Below, piece by piece: positions 55,013 through 64,000 of a stretch of DNA of 64,000 nt. A model generated the notes under the pieces. It was not told where the DNA came from. It ran no database searches and worked only from the letters and a program-made list of their open reading frames with translations. Source of the DNA: Cinnamomum chago. Its lineage: Eukaryota > Streptophyta > Magnoliopsida > Laurales > Lauraceae. The first letter of the stretch is position 1. The number at the start of each line of letters is the position of its first letter. The position numbers were made by a program, and so were the translations under genes. The stretch spans positions 65,375,922 to 65,439,921 of the forward strand of contig CP142456.1 in assembly GCA_038049695.1 (NCBI GenBank). Reading direction: 5' to 3'.

Positions 55013-58000
55013 CTCCGTAATTGTTTATGTGGAAATCTAAAATGAGCAAGTACAATTAGCCCAATGTACCATGGCATCATGCAAGTCACCTATCCATAAA
55101 CTGCAAACTCCTTACTACAGGGTGGTTGGTCCTATCACATTCGAGAATGCACGATCCAACTTGCACTCAACAACTCAAATGCTTCGTCCCCTAGTCAGAC
55201 AAAAATTCAGCAGCATGTCCGCGTGGTTCTCCAAGTACACGACACAGGTACAACATCAGTCGTACCTATGTATGTACCCAGAGAACAATGGGACATCAAC
55301 TGAAACTCTGTCTAACATCAGACTTGCATGAGCTATTGAGTATAAGATGGATAATTGCATTCTCAAACTGTCCGAACTGGACAATTCAAGAATCGTATAT
55401 GACAAAGTTCGAATGTACATCACAAAAACAACGAATCTAGTCCAAGACCCAATCCGTCGCGTCAAGGATTACCGAACAGATGTCGTACACAATTCTCGAA
55501 CGGGTCTAAGTTTCACTAATGCATGCAAATGAATAAAAGTTGATAATGAAAGGTTCACAACCAATGAAATCTTCAAATATAAAATTGATTTTGATGAGTG
55601 GAATTATTTTAATGTTTTATTCCCCAACAATTTTGTTATCTTGTGAGATTGAAGTTTTGTTTGTGGATTATGTATCATTTCCTTCTTTGTTATGTAGCAT
55701 GATCAATTAAAGCCTTTCAAAGACTTACCCCGATTCCATTTGGGGTTAATGGATGGCAAGTAATTGTTAAATTGTATGCGGCATATAAATAAAAAATGTG
55801 TGAAGAACCTCATGATAGTTATATTGGGTCTTATATAAATTATAGAAGGCATGAATCTTTTTTCATCAACTAAACAAGAACTAGTGGTTCTGGTCCAACT
55901 TAGTCCAACCACCTTAATGGACAATCATAACCCCATAAGTGGATATGAGAAAGCCATATAACCACAAAGCTCAGTCAAATAATATACAGTGTTCCCATTG
56001 ACCCAAAGCCCTTTACTTTAGCCAGAGCACACATGATCCTTTCATCCCCAAATCAAAGATACAATCTTTATATTCATTCTTATCCTTCTTTCATGTAAAA
56101 ATCATCATACTAAAATAATGCACAAAGCTAGATCATTAATAATCTAATACAAGCTTTTAGATAAGGGGGGTTCTGTCAAGTACATTATTCCATCACCTTT
56201 ACATTAATAAGACTGAGTCTTTTTTCCTTGGAGATATATCACCAAACACTAGGTGATTATTCTCCTTTGATTTATGCTTTTGGCCACATGGCCACCAATA
56301 AAAACCCTAAAATTCTTATCAAAGATGGCAGTAAATGAGGGGCACTTTTCTACAGATAATGCCATTTTTTCCTTTTAATGTTGCTTTATGAGTGCTTTGC
56401 TTCAAAAGACATAAGCAGCACTGTCATTTGGATCAATACAAAGCTGCCACTGAGATTGAAATGATAGGCGAAAAAGTCATACAAAATTTTCACTTTTACA
56501 TGCATTTCATGAACGCCCAATCGGCCAAAATATAACTTTGCCAAAGTAATTCTAACAGTTATCTCCTTTAATCAAAGTGGCACTAGATGACCACACTATT
56601 TGACTAGCTTGTCTTCACTTTGCACACCCATTGCTAACTATTTGATATATCCAACTTATTGTTTCCATTTCATTCTAAACTTGCTCCTAAATATCAAAAT
56701 CTATGACACAATGCCCTAATATTAAACTTTGAAAAGCTCATCTTACTTATTCCTAGAACCACTGAACCTACACTCCATATATTATTATCTTTAAACTGCT
56801 AAAGCACTAATTTTCAGCTACCACATCACTAACACCCAAAAACTTCATCTTAGATATCAACCATTAAATTTGTCCATGATAAAGGCAATTCAAGAAAGAC
56901 CCAAAGCAATCTAACTCTAACAGGGAATTAACCATCTCCCCCACACACACAATTCTCATGCTCATCACTTCCCCTTTCTAAATGCCTTGTGTAATTTTGA
57001 TATAATAATTAAAAATGAATTGTAAGTGTTCACCAAATTAAATGCCTAAACACTCTATTAGAAGCCTTTTTTAAATCAATAAAATTATCTACAAAATTTT
57101 CTTTGATCTGAACTTCTCCATGAATTTCATGACCAGCAGAAGTACTAGGATATAGATTTAAATTATTGTATTTATGCTTCCAACTTTCTAAACAAGTCAA
57201 TTCGAGGAAACAACTAAATGAAAAATCACGAGATCACTTACATTTATGCTTCAGTTGTTTGCCAAGTCATGATCAATTAAAGTAGCCACATTGATCTCCT
57301 AAATAAATAAATTTAAGTAACCCCATAAGTTTTCAACTATCTTAAATTTACATGGCAACAGTGGAGCTTTACAATCATTTGAACCATCATAGACATCTTT
57401 CCCTTTAGTATGGCATCATATAACAAGAAGCTTCTGTTTAAAGAAACTTACTATTCAGGAATACAAACTGATTCACTTGAGTCAAACAATTCCATTGAGA
57501 ACCTAGCCAGAAAGAAAAGATGATAATTGCTAAGTGAATGTTTGCTAAAACAACCACTACAAGACACAAGGAAAAAATACAAGCACGATTGGTGGCAGAG
57601 TTAATGGCCGGAAATATTTCCACTTGAGGATTTTGGTTTGGTTGGAGTTTCATTTTTCACTTGTGTTTGACTCATATGTGGTTGGTTGTACTTCACATGT
57701 AGAATATCTATAATCACTTGCAAGGATCTCAAATACAAATGTTTGAGATGGAGAAGTTAGATAAGAGAAACAAATTTGTGATCAACTATGCCAGCAAGAT
57801 TTGCACTCTGCACAACGTTTAAAGAATAAATTGAAGAGTATGACAGTGGTTACAGATGGAATCATCACATATCCATGGACATTGAAGCCATTGAAAACCT
57901 ATGGCCTGGATCACTAAAAAATATTATTAATAATATTTGTTCCTTTATTGTCATGGTTTTAGTTAGAAAGAGACTTTATGACTACTTTCTTGTTGGAAAG

Positions 58001-58629
58001 AACTATATTTGGGAAACAATCTTGAATGGGCTATATTTAGAAGAGAAATTCACTATGACTATCGGAAATGGACTGTGGTTTGACTCCCTATTGGAGTTAC
58101 ATTCACAGGTGTGGTTCATGTGATATAAAGTTGAGAGGCCTCGGATTAGAGACATATTTTGAAAGGTAAATTATTGTTTTTTTCTTTTTCTTTTTCTTTT
58201 TTTCTTCTTATGAATGGTATCCTATAACTTTTGATATAGTGAAATGATTATCATCTTTAAAACAACACATGAACAAAATCTCATTGTTGCAGCCGTTCAA
58301 AATTGAGGAATTATAAATGCTTTGATTCAAAAGAGGGTATAAACAACACTACAGGCTTTAGAAGGAAGGGAGCATATCATAAAGTAACATTGAACGACAA
58401 AAGGACAATAATATAAACAAAGCAACAGTTCCTTCTTCTCCCATTTCATGTGGAGGATGGTTTAAATCCCTTCCCATACAGTGTGCATTGTAGGATGGGA
58501 ATCAGATTTTCAGTGAAAATGATACAGTGTAGAGGCTTGTACATCGTATAAACCAAAGTTGCACATCCAAATGCAGGCCAAATCACACTACACATCATTA
58601 GATGCATATCATTTCACCCAACACTCCAC

Positions 58630-58668
<39 letters not shown>

Positions 58669-59118
58669 CTTCAACCATGATTTTCAAACCACTCCTACTT
58701 AAAGAATGACAATTTCTTTGCATATAAAAAGAATGACATCTACATTGAATGCGAAAACTCTTTTTGACACAAAATCCCTAATCCACTTTCACTCCACTTC
58801 CACTTAACTAATCAGCTACCAAGTTGAGCAAACCCAAGAAGCTAATGTGAAGAGTGAGAGACACTATTTTGCACAAATCACATCATTTGAAATCAATCCA
58901 AATCAAAACCACATTTAAAACTCATCAACTGCTTCATAATATAAGATTCATGTATGAACATAATGAGTCTAATCATCTACACCACATTTAAATCAGATCA
59001 CAAAAATATGGAAATATGAGAAGAAAAAATAAAAAAAAAATCAGGGATAGAGTTAGAAGTTTAGGGATTTAGGGAAAGAGGTTTGATGTGTGAGAGAGAG
59101 GCAGAGAGAGATGAATAC
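55013..59118 (-). other. Outer CACTA upstream region, probably long intron, unassigned
   Basis: AT-rich, about 4.1 kb. The part 55013-55540 is less AT-rich and may be the 5' part of the transposase transcript; the rest shows no similarity. An 82-codon open stretch at 57875-58123 has no family resemblance. A (CA)n run lies at 58629-58667. Another insertion could be hidden here, but I see no terminal repeats. Confidence 0.45.
58629..58667. repeat. (CA)n microsatellite
   Basis: About 19 uninterrupted CA units. Confidence 0.97.
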
Positions 59119-59133
59119 CTGATGGATGCCGGC

Positions 59134-59167
<34 letters not shown>

Positions 59168-59530
59168 CACTATGCCGGAGGGACAGTGAGGATGCGCTGG
59201 CGAGGGAGACCGTGAGCGTAGGAGGGAGGAGACGAGAAAGGCATGAGGTGAGGGACGTGCAAATAGAGAGAGAGAGAGAGAGAGAGAGAGAATCAGTGGG
59301 AAGGGAGAATCAGGCGCTGGCGGCTGGGCAGAGAGGGTACTGAACGTAGGGAGAGAGGGAGAGAGAAGGGAAGGAGAGGGAGAGAAGAGAGAGAGGAAAG
59401 GGAGGGAGAGAGAGAGAGAGAGATATGAGAGATCGAGGCAGTGAGGACGCGCGGAGATGCAGAGGAGAAGGAGATGCAGAGAGCGCCGGAGTAGGGGAAA
59501 AAGAAGTGGGAAGGAAAAAGAGGGTTTGGC
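59119..59530 (-). other. Probable 5' non-coding exon of outer CACTA, C/T-rich, with (GA)n runs
   Basis: Plus strand is GAGAGA-rich (runs at 59138-59163, 59260-59291 and 59407-59423). On the minus strand it is a CT-rich 5' UTR-like stretch ending GCCGGCATCCATCAG then GTATTCAT at 59118, a good donor. The layout matches the inner CACTA 5' exon. The plus-strand open frame 59083-59343 is a low-complexity artefact. Confidence 0.5.
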
Positions 59531-59547
59531 GGGGGGGGATTATAATG

Positions 59548-59639
59548 GGCTTTTAGCGACCGTTGTTTCGTCTATAGGCGGCCGCTAATGGTCCTTTTGC
59601 GACCGCCACAAGCGGCCGCCCGCCTTTTCATGAGCAAAA
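59548..59639. repeat. Subterminal repeats of outer CACTA
   Basis: GCGACCG, GCGGCCGC, GCGACCGCCACAAGCGGCCGC and related units within 80 bp of the terminus, in both orientations. Typical subterminal repeat position. Different in sequence from the inner element's ACCACAG units, so the two CACTA elements belong to different families. Confidence 0.75.
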
Positions 59640-59658
59640 GGTGAAATTTCTAGTAGTG
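59640..59658. repeat. Right terminal inverted repeat of outer CACTA
   Basis: On the minus strand CACTACTAGAAATTTCACC. The matching left end is absent from the window. Confidence 0.85.
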
Positions 59659-59661
59659 AAG

Positions 59662-60686
59662 TATAGAATGCATATATAGGAAGCGAGTTTAAAAGACTCA
59701 AATGGGCCCAAAATATATCATAAAATACCTTGTATTTCTCTTTCTAATTTCGTATGCTTCAATCTTCCCTTGACTATTATTTGTTTCTTTCTATAAAGTT
59801 GTTTGGGTATCACTTTCTAGCATTTAATTTTAAGTGTCAGGAAATGAGAGAAAAGTTTATTTCACATGTCCTGCTATAAGACCCGGCTTAAAAAGAGTAT
59901 GAGTGTGTTGCACTAGCGCTGACTAAGATCAAATAGTAATACATTTGGTGCAAGAGAGTCAACTCTGTGTAAATCCATTTTTATCAATATGTGGACCCTT
60001 TCAACAAATCCAAAAAGATCATGATGACAATCAACCCCTTTACTTATAATTAATTATAATTGGCCCGAATCCATGCACGACCACCATTGGATTGCCCAAA
60101 GTCTTAAAACATGTGATTGGACTTCTGTGAAATAGATAAAGATCATATTCAGAGAGAGATCATTGACACTTGGGATAAGGCAATGATATTTTTTTTTTTT
60201 AGAAAATGACACCCTCACCTGTTTCTATTTCTCTTTAATGGATGTAAGAGAAAAGTTGTCATTTTCATAAATATTCAGCACATAGTTAAATGTGATTAGG
60301 GATGTCAAAATCTGATTTGAATCGTAAGCCCAACTTGTTTCATAACTGCATTTAACTCACATAACTCGACGTACAAATATACGGTTGATCACGAGCCAAG
60401 AAAATCCAACCTGCAGTAAAATAGTCAAGCTATGGCTGACATGTACAATCCATTTACATGGTTAGAGTTAGGGTTGCCTAGCATATTTAAAATTGATGTA
60501 TATGATATGTTGTTTAATATTTTGTATTTTGAGCTTTCTTGGCTAATAATTAAAGTCAAATATAATCATAACATCTAAAATTGATTTGGCTTGAGTCAAA
60601 AACTCTACAAGTTGGGTAGAGTTGATTTAGGTTAAATGCATGCTTCTTTGCTAGAATTTCTGACAAGAGTTTGAGGTGCTGGTTTT

Positions 60687-60718
<32 letters not shown>

Positions 60719-61261
60719 ACATAATGTGATTGCTTGCTCCTGTCATTTTACAAATGCCATGTTAGTTTGCAATAATTTTAAAATTTCAGCCACCTAAATG
60801 GTCTCAAAAATACATTATAGAATTTTGAGATTTCAGCCCCATTGTTTTTTGGTAGAATTTCTTGATAGTCAAGTACAAAGCAGTAGTAAAGAATTCCACT
60901 ATGTTAGGGATTTACAAATGTTGGAGACAAGATTTCTCTGAATTTGGGTAAAGAAACAGGCACTAAATATGTTGACTTATGTTGTATGTGGGCCATGTGG
61001 GCCGGGTCGTTAGAAACCTAACCCATTTTTAAAAACAGGCCGAGTATAGGTTGACCTTAAAACCCTTAAATGACCTAGAGGTCAACCCCATCCTACCCAC
61101 TTGCCACTGTATGCAGGTCCCGCTCAAATTGTAGCGAAAGATTTTGGTTTCCTTTCTTAGGATTTTTTTGGGGGTTTAATTAAAGGTTTGGAATGAAAAT
61201 AAATCATTTTGTAGAATGGGAAAAAGCGAATTGTACCAAATGAAAAACACATTACCGACGT
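59662..61261. other. Flanking DNA without recognised features
   Basis: No coding similarity and no long open frame. A run of more than 30 T near 60688-60717 could be the A-tail of a retroposed sequence on the minus strand, but no element body or flanking duplication is evident. Confidence 0.5.
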
Positions 61262-61612
61262 CCTCCAAAAGCCTCAGGACTAATGGAATGCGTCAAATCA
61301 ACTCTTATAACTATATAAGACAGTAACAGACCAAGTCGCACATCTATACCTTGGGTCAGGATTCGGATGTTTTTGATGTGGGACTTGGAAAAGGCCTCAC
61401 GTTGTTGCTAACCAAAGTGCTCCACCATTCCCTTTTGGATATCGCGCCTCTCCCTTGACCTGGTCTTGCCTCAGCAAAGTGCTCCTGGGCTAGGGTTTCA
61501 CACTCTCTCCCGTTGGAAATATGTGCCTAAGCACATTTACTAAATATTATGGACCTAACCAATACGCCAAAAGCCCCGAGATTATGGAACGGTCAAATCA
61601 AGTCTTATAACC
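61262..61612. repeat. Diverged direct repeat of about 45 bp, 305 bp apart
   Basis: CCAAAAGCCTCAGGACTAATGGAA..GTCAAATCAACTCTTATAAC (about 61265) and CCAAAAGCCCCGAGATTATGGAAC..GTCAAATCAAGTCTTATAACC (about 61570). Between them are CTTGGAAAAGGCCTC and a T/C-rich stretch. May be parts of a small LTR/TRIM element or one decayed LTR. Confidence 0.55.
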
Positions 61613-62221
61613 GTTTAGAACCCCAACATGCTTCTCAAGTTTTTCATCGATGCCTTCCACATCCATGCCACGCCAGCAAATGCTATCGGCTTGTTTGGTT
61701 GTTGCAACAAGCACAATGAAGAGCGCCCAGCCTAGTAGTTACTGTCTTTTATCCTTCCTGGAGACTGAGTAGATCGAGGGTAGATCCTATTGATAGATAA
61801 ATTATCATCACACATTACATTTTTTGTTCATAATTTCACTTTTTCGTATGGATAAATATGAGGTCATTCAAACCAACAAGTTGAGTGGGGCTAAAAATTA
61901 TATGGGATGGTCATTCCAGTTGAGACGCTATATACAATGATAGGGCCTCACAGATTATTGTTGCCCGATCGTAAACCGTGGATAATTTGATGGAAATCCA
62001 GTCCAAATTGAATGGTTTGGATAAGTGTATTTGAATATATGAATTATCATACGGTTGTAGTAAGTGAGAAACTACTCGAAACAGTCCTATAGACTTGGTA
62101 AAGTTGGTAGAGATTTATTACAAACGATATAACCATTCAATTTACAAGACATGGGTTTAAAGTGAGATGGACTTAGAATATTCTCCATCACCCCTCTTAA
62201 GCTGATGCGGATGAGGCTGTG

Positions 62222-63764
62222 TAACGCCCCAAAATCCGGGTGCCTCGAATCTCGGGACGCTACGAGAAAGTACAAAAGAGATGCGGAAAATTCAATAATA
62301 TAATCAAGTGTGAATCTCATATGAGCAAGTAAATGGACAAAACCCTACAATTTTAGTTCACTTTAAGGGATTACAAGTTACTTTCCGTAATTAAATTAAC
62401 TATTCAATCGTAGGCCGACACGGCCAGCTACAAGAAAAGGAGAGAATAGAGATCTAAGTGTCAGACGCCTCTCGATGCACCAACTGCATCATTCTCTGAA
62501 CCCCGCGGCAACGGATCAGCCACCAAGCAATTCTACCAATCAAAGAAAGCAGAAGAGAAGATACCTGAAAACACCAAGGATTGGGCCAGGCTCGATGAGT
62601 CAAGCAAATAAGCATGTTTAGATGACAACACATTATATTAATAAATAGAGAAGAAGACCATACCTGATCACAGTTGTACCTACGTGATTAGTATATCAAA
62701 AGTAATATAGAATATCAGAGTGCAATGGAAAACAGTGTGGAGTGTAGTGCATGAACGAAAATCAAGATATTTATATAACAGATGTTTGATATGGCATATC
62801 AGGTAGATAAGAGAACCCATCATCATTAAGACATCATATAAATCATATAAGCACATCAGAGTCACAAGTAGCGTAGATAACCTGAGGAAGTAACGTTACC
62901 ATATACGTAACCATCGTATCCAGATCCAATCGTAACAATGTCGACAATTAAAGACAATAAACAATGGCATCCACAATACATAATAATCATACAGCCAATA
63001 TAGATCCACAAGATAATATAAAGGTACGTCCACAGTTAAAGTACAAGGGACGTGAGGGGTCAGAGACAGCTCATCGTCGTTGTCCCAACAACTGTCGATG
63101 GACATTAGCCATGGGGGTCATAGCCACATCGAATAAGAGCGTACAAGAGTCTATCAATGTCGATAGCCACTGCCAAGTCCCAGCCATTAGTCTTACGTGC
63201 TAGCTCTACCTCAACACTCATCCATAGTCACGGCCAAGTCCCAGTCATTGGTCTTACGTGCTAGCTCTACCTCAACACTCGTCCATAGCCACGACCAAGT
63301 CCCAGTCATTGGTCTTACGTACTAGCTCTACCTCAACCCTTATCCATAGCCACGGCCAAGTCCCAATCATTGGTCTTACGTGCTATATCATCATCAACAT
63401 CCATCCATATGTACCCAGTCCGAATACCAGCGGTCTCGGTACCTGATCACCATCGGTACCTACTGTACTCAACCACATCTCAATCACTCAATACTCAATA
63501 TTAATGTCCATGTCGGCATCATAACCCTCGGCAGACCAATCGTACATCCATAAATCCCACAGATCACTAGGTGGGGGTACTCCGAACTGGATAGCCTTGT
63601 TATCCTTAATATGAGACGATAATAGTCAAGGGTACGAGGCACGAAGTTCGAGTATAATTAATCCATCCTTGTGGTTCTCAACAGCTAATAATGCATACCC
63701 TTATAAACTCTGGTTCTCTATAGGCTTAATTGGTATTATCTCATTATACAGTCCATCTATCAGT
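62222..63764 (+). repeat. Candidate gypsy LTR fragment beginning TGTAACGCCCC
   Basis: TGTAACGCCCCAAAATCCGGG is a common start of plant gypsy LTRs; a short mirrored CCGGG/CTCGGGACG stretch follows. No matching end, PBS or coding region is seen, and the fragment may end where the next LTR begins at 63765. Contains the 61-bp tandem array. Confidence 0.45.
63156..63400. repeat. 61-bp tandem repeat, about four copies
   Basis: CCAAGTCCCAGYCATT phrases start at 63173, 63234, 63295 and 63356, all 61 bp apart; units share GTCTTACGTGCTAGCTCTACC and TCCATAGYCACG. Confidence 0.95.
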
Positions 63765-64000
63765 TGTTGGGTTTTGTGTATGCCCTAAAGCCCACTGATT
63801 GCATTCACATCTCTGTTACTGGATATTTACTGGTTATTTATTAGAATTATTCTTTTCTCTTACTGCATGTATATATGTATGTTTGTGTAAGGTCCATTAT
63901 TTCTAGTAAATGACTTGGGTGTGTAGTGGCTACACACAGATAGGTCTGAGTCATAGACACTTGAAATAATAAACTGGTTCATAACTGAGAGATAGAGTTG
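63765..64000 (+). repeat. Start of a copia-like LTR, cut by the window end
   Basis: TGTTGGGTTTTGTGTATGCCCTAAAGCCC is a typical plant copia LTR start, from memory of similar elements; there is no partner in the window to prove it. Confidence 0.5.

Larger units (their letters stand above)
41880..59658 (-). mobile_element. Outer CACTA (En/Spm-type) DNA transposon, left end missing
   Basis: The right terminus reads, on the minus strand, CACTACTAGAAATTTCACC (59658-59640), the classic plant CACTA end; AAG follows as a candidate 3-bp target duplication. Transcription is right to left: first non-coding exon, tnp2-type transposase (55012 to 43684) and then an En/Spm-type second gene (43577 to 41880), which is cut by the gypsy LTR. 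The left terminus is not in the window. A second CACTA element is inserted at 44264-52133. Confidence 0.92.

Noticed and set aside
57875..58123. 82-codon open frame starting MDIEAIENLWPG
   Set aside because: No relative recognised, no promoter or splice context, within AT-rich intron-like DNA.
59083..59343. 86-codon Arg/Glu-rich plus-strand open frame
   Set aside because: GA-repeat low complexity; the minus strand looks like a CACTA 5' exon.
60688..60717. Long T-run as terminator or SINE tail
   Set aside because: No stem-loop, no element body and no flanking duplication could be seen.

Overview
This window is intergenic DNA from a large, repeat-rich flowering-plant genome. The evidence is direct: nearly every protein-like stretch belongs to a plant transposable element (Ty1/copia and Ty3/gypsy LTR retrotransposons, CACTA DNA transposons), introns have plant-type GT..AG borders, and no bacterial-type gene organisation is present. 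I found no convincing single-copy host gene, tRNA, rRNA or CRISPR array. The species cannot be fixed from the sequence alone.

Layout. (1) 1-5738: a decayed Ty1/copia element (copia A) on the minus strand: partial 3' LTR at the window start, 3' non-coding region, then pol (RNase H, RT, integrase, protease) and gag reading right to left. (2) 5739-7386: leader-like DNA and a fragment of a second copia LTR (copia B). (3) 7389-8304: five full copies plus 26 bp of an exactly 178-bp tandem repeat, abutting the next element. (4) 8324-41879: a very large Ty3/gypsy element of Tat/Ogre type on the plus strand, with LTRs of about 5 kb, a PBS, a repeat-bearing leader, an extra ORF, gag, protease-RT-RNase H, a second RNase H, integrase, short tandem repeats, an antisense multi-exon gene of the plant-mobile-domain type, a PPT and the right LTR. 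Its right LTR is split by (5) 31105-38879, a young nested LTR element with near-identical 1.86-kb LTRs, PBS, PPT and a single intact gag-like gene but no pol (TR-GAG type, SIRE-like), flanked by a perfect 5-bp target duplication. (6) 41880-59658: an outer CACTA transposon on the minus strand, cut off on the left by the gypsy LTR, with a tnp2-type transposase and a second En/Spm-type gene, both riddled with stops. (7) 44264-52133: a second complete CACTA element inserted inside the last part of the outer transposase gene, with perfect 13-bp TIRs and a 3-bp target duplication. (8) 59662-64000: low-information DNA, a 300-bp-spaced direct repeat, a fragment with a gypsy-like LTR start, a 61-bp tandem array and the start of another copia-like LTR at the window end.

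Order of events that the nesting supports: the outer CACTA came first; the inner CACTA landed in it; the gypsy LTR now truncates it; the TR-GAG element jumped last, into the gypsy LTR. Of the coding regions, only the TR-GAG gag looks fully intact; the gypsy polyprotein has a frameshift in gag, a changed RT catalytic residue, in-frame stops and an integrase frameshift.

Most interesting points: the recently mobile pol-less gag element; the 178-bp array joined to an LTR through a polypurine-like tract, as if a retrotransposon 3' UTR were seeding a satellite; a leader module shared by a copia-side region and the gypsy element; W-box-like (TTGAC) motif arrays in the promoters of two unrelated LTR families; and an unusual excess of TAG among the stops in the outer CACTA genes, pointing to CHG-methylation decay.
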